From positions 1 through 64,000 of the forward strand of contig DATCLO010000029.1 in assembly GCA_036563875.1 (NCBI GenBank): DNA of 64,000 nucleotides. Reading direction: 5' to 3'. The stretch's first letter is position 1; each line of letters begins with the position of its first letter. Both the position numbers and the translations under genes were made by a program. The DNA is from ZC4RG29 sp036563875. Its GTDB lineage: Bacteria > Bacteroidota > Bacteroidia > Cytophagales > Cyclobacteriaceae. Under the pieces are notes generated by a model. It made no database searches. It worked only from the letters and a program-made list of their open reading frames with translations, and was not told the DNA's origin. Shown here in pieces: positions 53,332 through 62,054 of the stretch.

Positions 53332-54231
53332 TTAACGACTCTCTTTCAGGTAACTCTCCGCAACAGTCAGCACAAAGTCCTTGCCTTTCACAAATCCCGC
53401 TCCCAATATGTCGTCATACTTGCTCGCAATGGGCAGGTTAGCAATATCCTCCTTTTTTGTTCCCTTTTTCAAGGCCGCAACGACCTGGTCGTAGATATCC
53501 TTCAGTTGACTGTGCAGCAGCACTACGTCCTCTTTTTTCGCGAGTTCACCGTGGCCGGGAATCACTTTTGAATCGTCATTTAGCATGCTAGCCAGCTTCT
53601 CGAGATTGGAAATAAAGCCGCGCACAGAACCGCCGTTGGCGAGGTCGATATACGGGTATCCGTAACGAACGAAGCTGTCGCCAGCATGATAGATATTTGA
53701 CTGCACAAAATGAATAACGACATCACCGTCTGTATGGCCGGTGGGAAAGTGAATAACTTCAACGTCCTGCCCGTTCATATGAAATTTCATATCGGATGTA
53801 AAAGTAATGACGGGCCAGGCATCCGGAGCGCGGGCGGGGCCTTTCTGACCCGTTTGCTCATTTACGCTTTCTATCATCATGCGTACCCGCACATTGTCGT
53901 GCGCCACGATCGTCACGCCATCACGCTTGAAGTTCTCGTTCCCTCCCGAATGGTCGCCATGTATATGCGTGTTAATCAGGAACCGGATGTTACCCTGGTC
54001 CAGCTTCCTGATGGCATCCTTTATTTTCTCTGACAACGGCGCAAACTGGTCGTCGATCATTATGATACCATCCGGACCGGTCAGCAATCCGATGTTACCG
54101 CCTGCGCCCTTGAGCATATAGACGTTATCATCAATCTTTTCCGCTTCGATTGAGACATTGTCGAAATTTTGCTGGGCCATAGCCGTTGTGCCCAGCACTG
54201 CCAGAATGATGGAGAGTACTAATTTTTTCAT
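53332..54231 (-). CDS. Exported metallo-beta-lactamase-fold hydrolase
   Basis: A 299-residue protein with signal peptide MKKLVLSIILAVLGTTAMAQ. Metal motif NTHIHGDHSGGNENF supplies HxHxDH, and TGHTDGDVV and VIPGHGELA supply the other histidines. It is like the exported subclass B3-resembling hydrolases; lactamase activity cannot be claimed. A TAnnTTTG -7 element precedes it at 54275-54282 (minus strand). Confidence 0.9.
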   Translation of the reverse strand: MKKLVLSIILAVLGTTAMAQQNFDNVSIEAEKIDDNVYMLKGAGGNIGLLTGPDGIIMIDDQFAPLSEKIKDAIRKLDQGNIRFLINTHIHGDHSGGNENFKRDGVTIVAHDNVRVRMMIESVNEQTGQKGPARAPDAWPVITFTSDMKFHMNGQDVEVIHFPTGHTDGDVVIHFVQSNIYHAGDSFVRYGYPYIDLANGGSVRGFISNLEKLASMLNDDSKVIPGHGELAKKEDVVLLHSQLKDIYDQVVAALKKGTKKEDIANLPIASKYDDILGAGFVKGKDFVLTVAESYLKESR

Positions 54232-54274
54232 GCGCTTGGGTTTACCGTTAAATACGGGTACCGGTTTGAATATC

Positions 54275-54282
54275 CAAAGTTA
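54275..54282 (-). promoter_or_regulatory. Promoter -7 element of the metallo-beta-lactamase-fold gene
   Basis: On the minus strand this reads TAACTTTG, a perfect TAnnTTTG. It is 43 bases before the ATG at 54231. No clear -33 box is visible. Confidence 0.45.
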
Positions 54283-54364
54283 CGTGACATCGGGGTTTCA
54301 GGGTTTCGCTGATTACTTTTTGCACAAAATTCGGTTAACTTTTGTCTGACTAAACCTACACCCC

Positions 54365-54781
54365 ATGAACACCTTCAAATTTGTCGTTACCACCCTTGCG
54401 GGCGGCGCCGTTTACTTTATCCTGGGATTCCTGGTATTTGCGTTGCTTCTTGAAGACTTTTATACCGCACACGCCGGCAGCGCTACTAACGTAGCCAAAA
54501 CCGAAATGCAATACTGGCCTCTCATTCTGGGCAACCTGGCCCATGCAGCCCTTCTCGCCTACGTATTCTTAAAGTGGGCTGGTATCAGGACCTTCAGTGC
54601 AGGTTTCTCCGCCGGGGCTACGATCGGCTTTTTCGTCAGTCTCGGCTTTAACATGATTCAATACGACACAACCAACATACTCGACCTTACAGGCAATGTA
54701 GTGGATGTCTTTGTTTGGGCAATTTTGACAGGAATTGTTGGAGGAGTTGTCGGTTGGGTTGCGGGGAAGGGCAATGGGTAA
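54365..54781 (+). CDS. Four-helix membrane protein of unknown function
   Basis: A 138-residue protein with four hydrophobic segments: FVVTTLAGGAVYFILGFLVF, WPLILGNLAHAALLAYVFL, FSAGFSAGATIGFFVSLGF and VDVFVWAILTGIVGGVVGWV. The N-terminus starts directly at the first helix. I do not recognise a named family; small proteins of this shape are common in the phylum. It converges on the sugar isomerase gene, with a palindromic repeat between. Confidence 0.75.
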   Translation: MNTFKFVVTTLAGGAVYFILGFLVFALLLEDFYTAHAGSATNVAKTEMQYWPLILGNLAHAALLAYVFLKWAGIRTFSAGFSAGATIGFFVSLGFNMIQYDTTNILDLTGNVVDVFVWAILTGIVGGVVGWVAGKGNG

Positions 54782-54808
54782 TCGGTGATTGGTACCAATT
54801 TTATCGAG

Positions 54809-54831
54809 GAGACGCGCGAGTCGCGCGTCTC
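54809..54831. repeat. Perfect 11-bp palindromic repeat, dispersed family
   Basis: GAGACGCGCGA and TCGCGCGTCTC with one base between, followed by TAC. A close copy is at 57966-57988. It sits between convergent genes. This resembles the iterated GAGACGCG palindromes (REP-like) reported in many bacterial genomes; the group here is established only by the two copies. Confidence 0.75.
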
Positions 54832-54836
54832 TACTG

Positions 54837-55763
54837 CTACACGAATCCCCATTTCTTCATCACCTCCAGATCCTCCTTCATACACTCCAGCGGCGCTTTG
54901 CCCTGATAGGCCTCCTGCTCGACGATGAAGTGGATTGTGCCGCCTTTCCTGCGGCCAGCGTCGATGATGTCTTTTACAGGTATGATGCCCTTGCCGAGGA
55001 TGGTGCTGTCGTATTTATGATGCTCATCCTCATTCCCCTGGATCATGTCCTTGACGTGCATGGACGGGAAGCGACCGGGATACTTGTTGATGAAGTCAAT
55101 AGCTTTGGCCCCTGCGTTATACATGTTGCCGACATCCAACTGTTGCATGACGAGGTCTGGGTCGGTGTGTTTGAGAATCAGATCATACAATGTCTCATTG
55201 CCGAATTTCTCAGAGAATTCAAAATCGTGGTTGTGGTATCCGAATTTCATGCCGGCCTTCTTGCATAGTTCACCACTCTTGTTGAAAATTTCCATGAAGC
55301 GCTTCAAATCATCCAGGCTTTTACGGATTCTCGAATCCATTGAGGGACTGATAACAAATTTCTGCCCCAGTAACGCAGCATCTTCTATCGTATACTTCCA
55401 GGCATCGGTGAAGTCTTTTTTGGATTCATCCCAGTGATCGCCGCGCATAACAGTATGCCCGCTGGGCATAGTCATGCCCAGGTCATCAAGAATTTTTTTG
55501 AACTCTTTTGCCGACCACCCGTAGAACTTGCGGTCAACGTAGTTCGCGTGTTCAACATGGCGGTAGCCCATGGCCGCCAACTGCCTCAAGGTACCGAGCG
55601 GATCCGCTTTCATTTCTTCGCGAACGGAGTACAATTGTATCCCCGTCAGCTCGTTCTTCGACTTCATACCGAAGAGGGAAGACGGTCGTGTTATCATGGC
55701 AGCGCCGGTTAGCGCGACTGCACTTTTCAAAAAGGTTCTTCTCGAGGATTGCATAGGATTCAT
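54837..55763 (-). CDS. Tat-exported sugar phosphate isomerase/epimerase-like TIM-barrel protein
   Basis: A 308-residue protein. The Tat signal is MQSSRRTFLKSAVALTGAAM, and the xylose-isomerase-like barrel begins NELTGIQLYSVREEMKADPL. Later motifs are KFGYHNHDFEFSE and MHVKDMIQG with metal-binding His/Glu. The frame is open to 55895, but the ATG at 55763 (or 55754) starts the signal peptide. Secreted proteins of this family probably act on plant or soil sugars; substrate unknown. Confidence 0.9.
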   Translation of the reverse strand: MNPMQSSRRTFLKSAVALTGAAMITRPSSLFGMKSKNELTGIQLYSVREEMKADPLGTLRQLAAMGYRHVEHANYVDRKFYGWSAKEFKKILDDLGMTMPSGHTVMRGDHWDESKKDFTDAWKYTIEDAALLGQKFVISPSMDSRIRKSLDDLKRFMEIFNKSGELCKKAGMKFGYHNHDFEFSEKFGNETLYDLILKHTDPDLVMQQLDVGNMYNAGAKAIDFINKYPGRFPSMHVKDMIQGNEDEHHKYDSTILGKGIIPVKDIIDAGRRKGGTIHFIVEQEAYQGKAPLECMKEDLEVMKKWGFV

Positions 55764-55966
55764 GGTGTTATGCCCTAAAATAGCAATTAATCTCCGGTCG
55801 CGGACCTGTTTCCCGCACCCCAAAATCCAGAATGCCCGGTTGGGGTGATAAGCGGGGTATACGGTCCAATAATGGCAGCCGTGTTCATTACACACAAATT
55901 CAACCTTTTCACGCTGTCATTGAACGATAACAATGTGTAGATTCAGGAAACGCGATATTACCAGCT

Positions 55967-56842
55967 ATGCCTGTTACCAGAAGAAGTTTTCTCAAATCCG
56001 TTGCCTCAGTCGGGGCCATTAGCACCTTGCCAATTGATTTGTTCGCATTGAATTCCAGTGGAGGAATGAGGTTTGGCCTCTGCACTTATCTGTGGGGTAA
56101 GGATTGGGATGTGCCCACGCTAATAAGAAACTGCGAAAAGACCGGTTTGCTCGGCGTAGAGCTTCGTGTAGAACACGCGCACAAGGTTGAACCCAACCTG
56201 ACATCCCAGCAGCGCTCGGAAGTTAAACGCATGTTCGCCGACAGCAACGTGACTATGGTAGGGTGTGGAACGAACGAGCAGTATGACTTCCCTGATCCGG
56301 CACGGCTAAAACACGCGATTGAAAATACAAAAGCGTACGTTAAGCTGAGTCACGATTGTGGAGGAAGCGGTGTGAAGGTGAAACCGAACGCGTTTCACAA
56401 GGAAGTAGCCCGCGAAAAGACAATCGAACAAATCGGCAGAGCCCTCAACGAAGTAGCGGCATTCGCTGCAGACTACGGTCAGCAAATTCGCCTCGAAGTT
56501 CACGGAGAAGAAACACAAGAACTTCCCAACATCAAGGCCATCATGGATATTGCCACCCATCCGAACGCCACAGTGTGCTGGAATTCGAACGACGAGGATC
56601 TGTTGGGTGAGGGCCTCGAGTACAATTTTAATCTTGTGGCGGACCGCCTGGGCGACACGGTTCACGTTCGTGAACTCAACATAGGCAGTTATCCCTATCA
56701 GCAATTGTTCAATCTCCTAACTAAAGTATCGTATAACGGATGGATACTGCTGGAAGCAAGGACGGCACCTGCAGATTTGGTAGCAGCAATGGAGGAGCAG
56801 CGGCGAGTTTTCGAGGGGATGGTAAAGAAAGCAATGGGTTAA
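55967..56842 (+). CDS. Tat-exported sugar isomerase/epimerase-like TIM-barrel protein
   Basis: A 291-residue protein with Tat signal VTRRSFLKSVASVGAISTLP and an AP-endonuclease-2/xylose-isomerase-like barrel: MRFGLCTYLWGKDWDVPTLI, VKPNAFHKEVAREKTIEQIG, QIRLEVHGEETQE and NATVCWNSNDEDLLGEG. It differs from the neighbour at 54837-55763 beyond simple duplication. Divergent from that gene (204 bases between starts). The substrate is unknown. Confidence 0.88.
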   Translation: MPVTRRSFLKSVASVGAISTLPIDLFALNSSGGMRFGLCTYLWGKDWDVPTLIRNCEKTGLLGVELRVEHAHKVEPNLTSQQRSEVKRMFADSNVTMVGCGTNEQYDFPDPARLKHAIENTKAYVKLSHDCGGSGVKVKPNAFHKEVAREKTIEQIGRALNEVAAFAADYGQQIRLEVHGEETQELPNIKAIMDIATHPNATVCWNSNDEDLLGEGLEYNFNLVADRLGDTVHVRELNIGSYPYQQLFNLLTKVSYNGWILLEARTAPADLVAAMEEQRRVFEGMVKKAMG

Positions 56843-56873
56843 ACAGTGTGAGTGTGAGAGTGAGAGCGAAGAA

Positions 56874-57758
56874 CTAGGACCAGTACTGCTTTAGCTTAGC
56901 GCGAAGAAAAGCAACGCTACGCTCAAGCTGATCCATACCCTCGACACCATCCTCGATACTAATCCACCCATCAAAACCAACACGCTTCAACTCAGAGAAG
57001 ATCGCATCATAGTCATTCAACCCTTTGCCTATCTCTCCGTGGCGTAATCGTCTCGCGTACCCTTGTGAGCCTCCCTCCTCTTTTCGGAGATCTTCGAGCG
57101 TGCCTTCAATTAGGTAACGGTCGCTGGCATGCATAGTGACCACGCGGTGCGAAACACGTTTTAGCAATTCAAGCGGATCATCGCCTGCCAGGTACGCATT
57201 GCTGGGGTCGTAGTTTACACCAAAACCGTTCCTCGGAAGTCGTTCGACCAACGCGCAGAACACGTCCATCTTTTGAGCGAATTCCGGATACGACCAGAAG
57301 TCGTCCTTGTAATGATTCTCCAGAATCAGCGTCACACCATGATCCAGTGCAAAAGGAATGCAGGCCTCGATGCATTCGGCGGCATACTGTAATCCTTCCT
57401 CCAGCGATATCTCTTCCCGTCGTTGTCCTGAAAGCACCCTGCAATACGATCCCCCAAGTGCAGCCGTCATCCGAATCCACTGCTTTTGCCGTGTAACCTG
57501 CGCTTCGCGAAATTTTTTGTCGGGATGTGTGAAGTCCGGCGAGCAACACAACATCGGGATAACCTTTCCATGCGCTTCAGCCTCTCTTCTGTAACGCGAC
57601 CAATTGCGCTCATCCTCCATCCCAATAAAACCGGCGTACCATTCCAGTCCATCGACATCAAGCGGCGCCGCCAACCGGATCCATTCCGAAACAGTCATCG
57701 TGCCGTCTTTGCACAGGGCTTGCATGAAGGCTTTGGGAAAAGCTGCGAGTTTGGGCAT
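56874..57758 (-). CDS. Cytoplasmic sugar phosphate isomerase/epimerase-like TIM-barrel protein
   Basis: A 294-residue barrel lacking a signal peptide: MTVSEWIRLAAPLDVDGLEWYAGF, LILENHYKDDFWSYPE (metal-binding Glu/His), NYDPSNAYLAGDDPLELL, MHASDRYL and FDGWISIEDGVEG. This fits inositol/sugar-type isomerases and epimerases. I start at the ATG at 57758 rather than 57791, because the longer version runs into the octamer array. It stands just downstream of the large catabolic operon, 285 bases from its last gene. Confidence 0.88.
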   Translation of the reverse strand: MPKLAAFPKAFMQALCKDGTMTVSEWIRLAAPLDVDGLEWYAGFIGMEDERNWSRYRREAEAHGKVIPMLCCSPDFTHPDKKFREAQVTRQKQWIRMTAALGGSYCRVLSGQRREEISLEEGLQYAAECIEACIPFALDHGVTLILENHYKDDFWSYPEFAQKMDVFCALVERLPRNGFGVNYDPSNAYLAGDDPLELLKRVSHRVVTMHASDRYLIEGTLEDLRKEEGGSQGYARRLRHGEIGKGLNDYDAIFSELKRVGFDGWISIEDGVEGMDQLERSVAFLRAKLKQYWS

Positions 57759-57767
57759 CTCTCTAGT

Positions 57768-57799
57768 GTGTTGAAGTGTTGAAGTGCTCAAGTGTTGAA
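57768..57799. repeat. Tandem octamer array (GTG-initial, four units)
   Basis: GTGTTGAA, GTGTTGAA, GTGCTCAA, GTGTTGAA in direct tandem, just upstream of the isomerase start. Same period and design as the array at 23425-23464, with different bases. Confidence 0.7.
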
Positions 57800-57891
57800 G
57801 TTGTCTGTTCTCGGGTTGTATTGCTTGGCTTATTGGGGGCCTATTGACTGCTTCGGGAGTTACTGCACCGCTTCGCGACGCCCACTATTTA

Positions 57892-58043
57892 CTTCTTGCT
57901 TATTGCGGATTACCAATCTCGTATCTCCACCTCTTACCTCTTATTATTCACTATCCCCTTTCCGGGAGACGCGCAGGTTGCGCGTCTCTACTATATCCCT
58001 CCGATCACAGATCCCCCATTACCGATTGCCAATTACCGATCAC
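57892..58043. repeat. Degenerate intergenic repeat tract including a palindrome
   Basis: The stretch reads like overlapping copies of TTACTTCTTGCTTATTGCGG, ATTACCGAT and TATTCACTATC words. It contains the palindrome GAGACGCGCA / TGCGCGTCTC at 57966-57988 (3-base loop), a copy of the one at 54809-54831. Frames crossing it are not convincing genes. It separates the catabolic operon from the isomerase. Confidence 0.6.
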
Positions 58044-58868
58044 CTATTGCCTATCACCGCCCCCCGTTCTCACCCTCAAATCCGCATTCGACGGATCCTT
58101 GGGTGGGTTGCGGCCGATGAAGGGGTACTGTTCGAGATCGACGACTTGTCCGCTCACAGGACCACATTCGTCGGAGAGCCAGTAGATGGCAGCGGCAGCG
58201 ATTTCCTCAGGTTTGAGGATTCGGCCGGATGGCGCGTACACGTCGGGTAACGACCGATACCAATCGTCGGGCAAACCATGCGACCGCTTTCGTTCAACTT
58301 CTTTTTCGGTAAGCACCCAGCCCGGATTGATTTGGTTGACGCGCACACCGTGAGATCGGTTCAACGCATCGCCCAGGTTCCGCGTCATGGTCATGAGCGC
58401 GCCCTTTGAAATACTGTAAGCGAGCAATCCTGGCTCGCCGCAATAGGCGTTTACGGAACCAATGTTGAGCACACAGCCACCCGATTTTTCAAGATAGGGC
58501 AATGCTGATCGAATGAGTGCGAGCGGCGCAATCGTATTTATTTCGAGTACTTTTCTGAGAAACGCAGGATCCGTTGTGTGAATATCCGATGAAACAACAG
58601 CTGCCGCATTGTTGACCACCGCATCGATGCGACCAAATGATCTTACGGCAACATCCGTTATTTCAGCAGCTGCGCCGTCTGCGGTGATGTCGGCGATATG
58701 CAAGACGCCTCTGCCTCTCGGTATTTGGCCTAGCACAGCATTTCCAGGATCCTCTTCGAGTCCGGTAATGACTACGCGCGCACCTTCCGCTACACACCGC
58801 AGCGCAATGGCCTTGCCTATGCCTGTGGTGCTTCCCGTGACAATGATAACCTTATCTTCCAGTCGCAT
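58044..58868 (-). CDS. Short-chain dehydrogenase/reductase
   Basis: A 274-residue SDR: NAD-binding VTGSTTGIGKAIALR, VNNAAAV, catalytic Ser and YxxxK in INIGSVNAY...LAYSISKGAL, and NQINPGWVLTEKE. It acts with the MDR gene 2 bases upstream and belongs to the operon running from the right end. The C-terminal 15 residues (after PFIGRNPPKDP) lie in the repeat-rich tract and may be non-native. The substrate is unknown, likely a sugar acid or polyol. Confidence 0.92.
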   Translation of the reverse strand: MRLEDKVIIVTGSTTGIGKAIALRCVAEGARVVITGLEEDPGNAVLGQIPRGRGVLHIADITADGAAAEITDVAVRSFGRIDAVVNNAAAVVSSDIHTTDPAFLRKVLEINTIAPLALIRSALPYLEKSGGCVLNIGSVNAYCGEPGLLAYSISKGALMTMTRNLGDALNRSHGVRVNQINPGWVLTEKEVERKRSHGLPDDWYRSLPDVYAPSGRILKPEEIAAAAIYWLSDECGPVSGQVVDLEQYPFIGRNPPKDPSNADLRVRTGGGDRQ

Positions 58869-58870
58869 CC

Positions 58871-59911
58871 CTATACCGGCTTGAGCACGCTCTTCACTAC
58901 TTCACCGCGATGCATTTTTTCAAATGCTTCGTGCCATTCTGTGACGGGCCAGACACCGCCTATGATGGGCTTGACATCCAGCTGACCACTCGCCAACAGG
59001 GAAATTACGCGTTCCCAAACAGGCCAGTTGTGACTGAAACTTCCTTTCACCGTAACATTCTTCGCAACGATCGGATCCAGACAGAAACCTAATGGCTGCG
59101 GACCCCAACCCACCTTTGTGATCTGACCGTTTGGCCGTACGAGCGCCATTGCCGTATTCATCGCGATGCTTACGCCCGTGGCATCAACCACAACGTCAGC
59201 GCCGAGCCCGTCGACCGCACGCGCCCAGTCTGTTGCGTCGCCGATAATTGTTGTCAAACCATACTGCTTTGCTACTTCCAGTCGTCGTCGATCTCCTTCA
59301 AGCCCGGTAATCGCCACCTGCGCACCGCACAATCGGGCAACGACTGCACACAGAATGCCGATCGTTCCCGGTCCGAGCACGACGACACGATCACCAGGTT
59401 TTATGCGCGTGTTTTCCACCACTGCGTTGAAGGCTACGCAGCAGGGTTCGGTAAGGCAGGCAACTTCAAACGAAAGATTATCGGGAACGCGATGAAGACA
59501 CCGCGCAGGAACGCGAACGTAGCGTGTCATAGCACCATCGACGCCATAGCCAAATCCCTTTCGAGTTGGATCAAGATTATAGAGGCCACGCCGCGTCATG
59601 GGATTATCAGGATCGATCACTGCCGCCGTCTCGCTCACGACACGATCGCCTTCTTTCCAGCCTCTCACACCATGCCCGACAGCGGCTATGACTCCGCCGA
59701 ATTCATGTCCAAGCACCACGGGATAGTTCACCTGCCAGCTATGATCACCAGTCCATTGATGAAGGTCGCTCCCGCAGACACCAACGTTAGCTACCTGAAG
59801 AAGCACTTCTCCTTCTCCAATGGCCGGTACATTTATCTCCCGAAGCTCTACTGAACCTTTTGTTGCGGCATAGTTCACGACCGCAGTCATCTTTCCGTTA
59901 GTCATTCTCAA
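58871..59911 (-). CDS. Zinc-type medium-chain dehydrogenase (polyol/threonine-dehydrogenase-like)
   Basis: A 346-residue MDR: catalytic zinc ligands in VGVCGSDLHQW and LGHEFGGVIAAVGHGV, a Rossmann motif VVVLGPGTIGILCAVVARL. The stretch that normally holds four structural-zinc cysteines (around DPDNPMTRRGLYNLDPTRKG) has none. It resembles sorbitol/threonine/galactitol dehydrogenases. The start may be 59911, 59905 or 59890. Operon partner of the SDR gene. Confidence 0.9.
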   Translation of the reverse strand: MRMTNGKMTAVVNYAATKGSVELREINVPAIGEGEVLLQVANVGVCGSDLHQWTGDHSWQVNYPVVLGHEFGGVIAAVGHGVRGWKEGDRVVSETAAVIDPDNPMTRRGLYNLDPTRKGFGYGVDGAMTRYVRVPARCLHRVPDNLSFEVACLTEPCCVAFNAVVENTRIKPGDRVVVLGPGTIGILCAVVARLCGAQVAITGLEGDRRRLEVAKQYGLTTIIGDATDWARAVDGLGADVVVDATGVSIAMNTAMALVRPNGQITKVGWGPQPLGFCLDPIVAKNVTVKGSFSHNWPVWERVISLLASGQLDVKPIIGGVWPVTEWHEAFEKMHRGEVVKSVLKPV

Positions 59912-59920
59912 ATGTTATTT

Positions 59921-60637
59921 CTATTGACGAGCAAGCTTCCCCGTTGGTACGTCGCCGTAGCTATGCACCTTTTCACAGATCAGTCGCAATGAACTTTCAA
60001 GATCACCGTCGGCAGTGCGAAAGGCGTCGGCGTCGATTGTCAATGGCGCACCCAAAACGACAAGCGGCGCACCGTATTCGGGACATCGCACAGCTTGTTC
60101 AAGGGTTAGGCCTCCTACAGCCTGCACTGGAATGTTGACAGCCTCCACAACTTCCCGAAGTTGGTCGAGCGGGCTCGGCATGCGTTCGCCACGTGCAGCA
60201 ATACCGCGTCGCTCATCGTAGCCGATGTGGTGGACGATAAAATCGCATCCCAGCTCTTCCAGCATGCGTGCTGCTCCGACCATGTCGGGACATCCCAGAT
60301 TGTCGCCCATCACGCTGACACCATAATCGCGTCCGGCCTTCACGACGCACTTTATCGTCTCTTCGTGAGCACGGGCCATGACTACCACGTGGGTGGCACC
60401 AGCCCTCGCCATCATTTCTGCCTCGAGGTATCCGCCGTCCATTGTTTTCAGATCGGCAACGATCGGTATGTATGGAAACGCTTCGCGAAGTTTTCGCACG
60501 CCGTGCAAACCTTCAGCGAGGATGAACGGCGTTCCTGCTTCAAGCCAGTCGACGCCAGCGCGAATAGCCATTCTCGCCGTCGCGAGCGCCTCATCCAGAT
60601 GGATGATGTCGAGCGATATCTGAACTATCGGCTTCAA
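59921..60637 (-). CDS. OMPDC-superfamily decarboxylase/synthase (KGPDC or hexulose-6-phosphate synthase type)
   Basis: A 238-residue TIM-barrel protein of the orotidine-5-phosphate decarboxylase superfamily. D10 lies in ISLDIIHLDEA, E33 in WLEAGTPFI, and the signature DxKxxD in IVADLKTMDGG (D62, K64, D67). Family members decarboxylate 3-keto-L-gulonate 6-phosphate or form hexulose 6-phosphate from formaldehyde. No isomerase partner (Phi/UlaE) is adjacent. It is inside a tight operon with dehydrogenases, favouring a sugar-acid route, which is inferred. Confidence 0.85.
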   Translation of the reverse strand: MKPIVQISLDIIHLDEALATARMAIRAGVDWLEAGTPFILAEGLHGVRKLREAFPYIPIVADLKTMDGGYLEAEMMARAGATHVVVMARAHEETIKCVVKAGRDYGVSVMGDNLGCPDMVGAARMLEELGCDFIVHHIGYDERRGIAARGERMPSPLDQLREVVEAVNIPVQAVGGLTLEQAVRCPEYGAPLVVLGAPLTIDADAFRTADGDLESSLRLICEKVHSYGDVPTGKLARQ

Positions 60638-60638
60638 G

Positions 60639-62054
60639 TTACAATTTAGTTTGAGTGTTAGAATGCGAATTCTTTGAGCGCTTCAGATGATAGGCTTTCG
60701 GCTTCGTGAAGGCGCGAAGTCCAGCGTGCGATAGCGTGACACCAATGCCCGAGTGTCTCCTGCCGCTCCAGGGTACGGCTGCGCTCACGCGATCGCAACA
60801 ATTCCAATAACCAGTACCCGCGTCGATGGCGCTAAGAATTCGGCGTGCACGCTCCTCGCTGTCCGAGTAAACCGACGCAGTAAGTCCATACTCCGTGTCC
60901 TGCATGAGCCAAAGCGCTTCCTCGTCGTCGTGAACCTTCATAATCCCGATTATAGGACCAAACGACTCCTCGCGCATGACCCGCATGCCATGGTTGACAT
61001 TCAACAGCACTGTAGGTTGAAAGTAGTATCCTTTGCCTTCGATGCGACTCCCACCACAAGCAACGACGGCACCGTTTTCCACGGCATCCTGGATTTGCGC
61101 TTCCAGCACCGCGCGTTGCGCATCGCGCGCAAGGGGACCGATGTAAACATCGGATTCAGTGGGGTTTCCTATTTTCCATGACTTGACTTCATTCACAAAC
61201 GCGTCCACGTACTCGTCGTAGATTTTTTCGTGCACGTAGATGCGCTCGACAGCGCAGCAGCTCTGACCATTATTATAAAATGCGCCGTCGGCCGTAGCTG
61301 CCGCCACCGCTTTGACGTCTGTGATGTCGTCACACACATACAACGGATCTTTTCCACCCAATTCGCATTGACAAGGAACCATTCCAGGGGCAACGCGTTC
61401 GTAGATGTACTTGCCGGTTTGATAGGAGCCCGTGAAGAAATAACCATCGAAGGGTAAATCCAGCAGCAACTCCCCTGTGGGTTTGCCTCCTATCGCGATG
61501 TGAAATGCATCGTCCGATACGCCCGCTTCTTTCAACAGCCGTTCGATCGACATTCCTGTTACGGTAGCATATTCCGATGGCTTGTACATCACAGTATTGC
61601 CGGCAATGAGTGCGGGTACAAAAACATTGACGCCCACGAGGTAGGGATAATTCCACGCAGAAATGTTGCACACAATGCCGAGGGGTTCGTACACGATCTT
61701 TTCAATCATGCGATCGCCCTCTGACATGATTTCATCCGTCAAAAACTTTTCCGCGTTTTCGATCATCCACGAAATGCGGGCACGTGCACCATTGATTTCA
61801 TTTCGAGCCTGTACGAGCGGCTTTCCCATTTCAGCGGTGAGATCGGCAGCCAACGTATCGCGGTAGGAATCCAACAAAGCCGAAAAGCGAGCTAAAATGT
61901 TGACGCGCGCTGCAAGCGATTTTGCTGCCCAGGCGGGTTGTTCTCCCTTGAGCCTATCGAACTTCCTACGCACGCTTTCCTGGGTGTCTTCCGCGACATC
62001 ACGAATGGTTTCACCGGTGGCAGGATTTATGATCAGCATGTTGTGTTCATTCAA
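60639..62054 (-). CDS. Aldehyde dehydrogenase
   Basis: A 471-residue NAD(P)-dependent ALDH: VCNISAWNYPYLVGVNVFVPAL, ELGGKDPLYVC (catalytic Glu), NNGQSCCAVERIYVHE (catalytic Cys), and EESFGPIIGIM. The N-terminus LIINPATGETIRDVAED matches succinate-semialdehyde/gamma-aminobutyraldehyde types, but specificity cannot be fixed. Its start overlaps the iron-alcohol-dehydrogenase stop by 4 bases (ATGA), so the two are translated together. Confidence 0.93.
   Translation of the reverse strand: MNEHNMLIINPATGETIRDVAEDTQESVRRKFDRLKGEQPAWAAKSLAARVNILARFSALLDSYRDTLAADLTAEMGKPLVQARNEINGARARISWMIENAEKFLTDEIMSEGDRMIEKIVYEPLGIVCNISAWNYPYLVGVNVFVPALIAGNTVMYKPSEYATVTGMSIERLLKEAGVSDDAFHIAIGGKPTGELLLDLPFDGYFFTGSYQTGKYIYERVAPGMVPCQCELGGKDPLYVCDDITDVKAVAAATADGAFYNNGQSCCAVERIYVHEKIYDEYVDAFVNEVKSWKIGNPTESDVYIGPLARDAQRAVLEAQIQDAVENGAVVACGGSRIEGKGYYFQPTVLLNVNHGMRVMREESFGPIIGIMKVHDDEEALWLMQDTEYGLTASVYSDSEERARRILSAIDAGTGYWNCCDRVSAAVPWSGRRHSGIGVTLSHAGLRAFTKPKAYHLKRSKNSHSNTQTKL

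Noticed and set aside
53332..54231. Antibiotic-resistance beta-lactamase
   Set aside because: Only the general HxHxDH fold is visible; exported hydrolases of this type are common and need not act on beta-lactams.
57792..58250. 152-residue plus-strand frame through the repeat tract
   Set aside because: The translation consists of the degenerate intergenic repeat and the antisense of the SDR end; no protein-like pattern.
59921..60637. Ribulose monophosphate pathway (formaldehyde fixation)
   Set aside because: The barrel could be a hexulose-6-phosphate synthase, but no Phi isomerase or methanol/formaldehyde gene is nearby; decarboxylation of a sugar-acid phosphate is equally or more likely.
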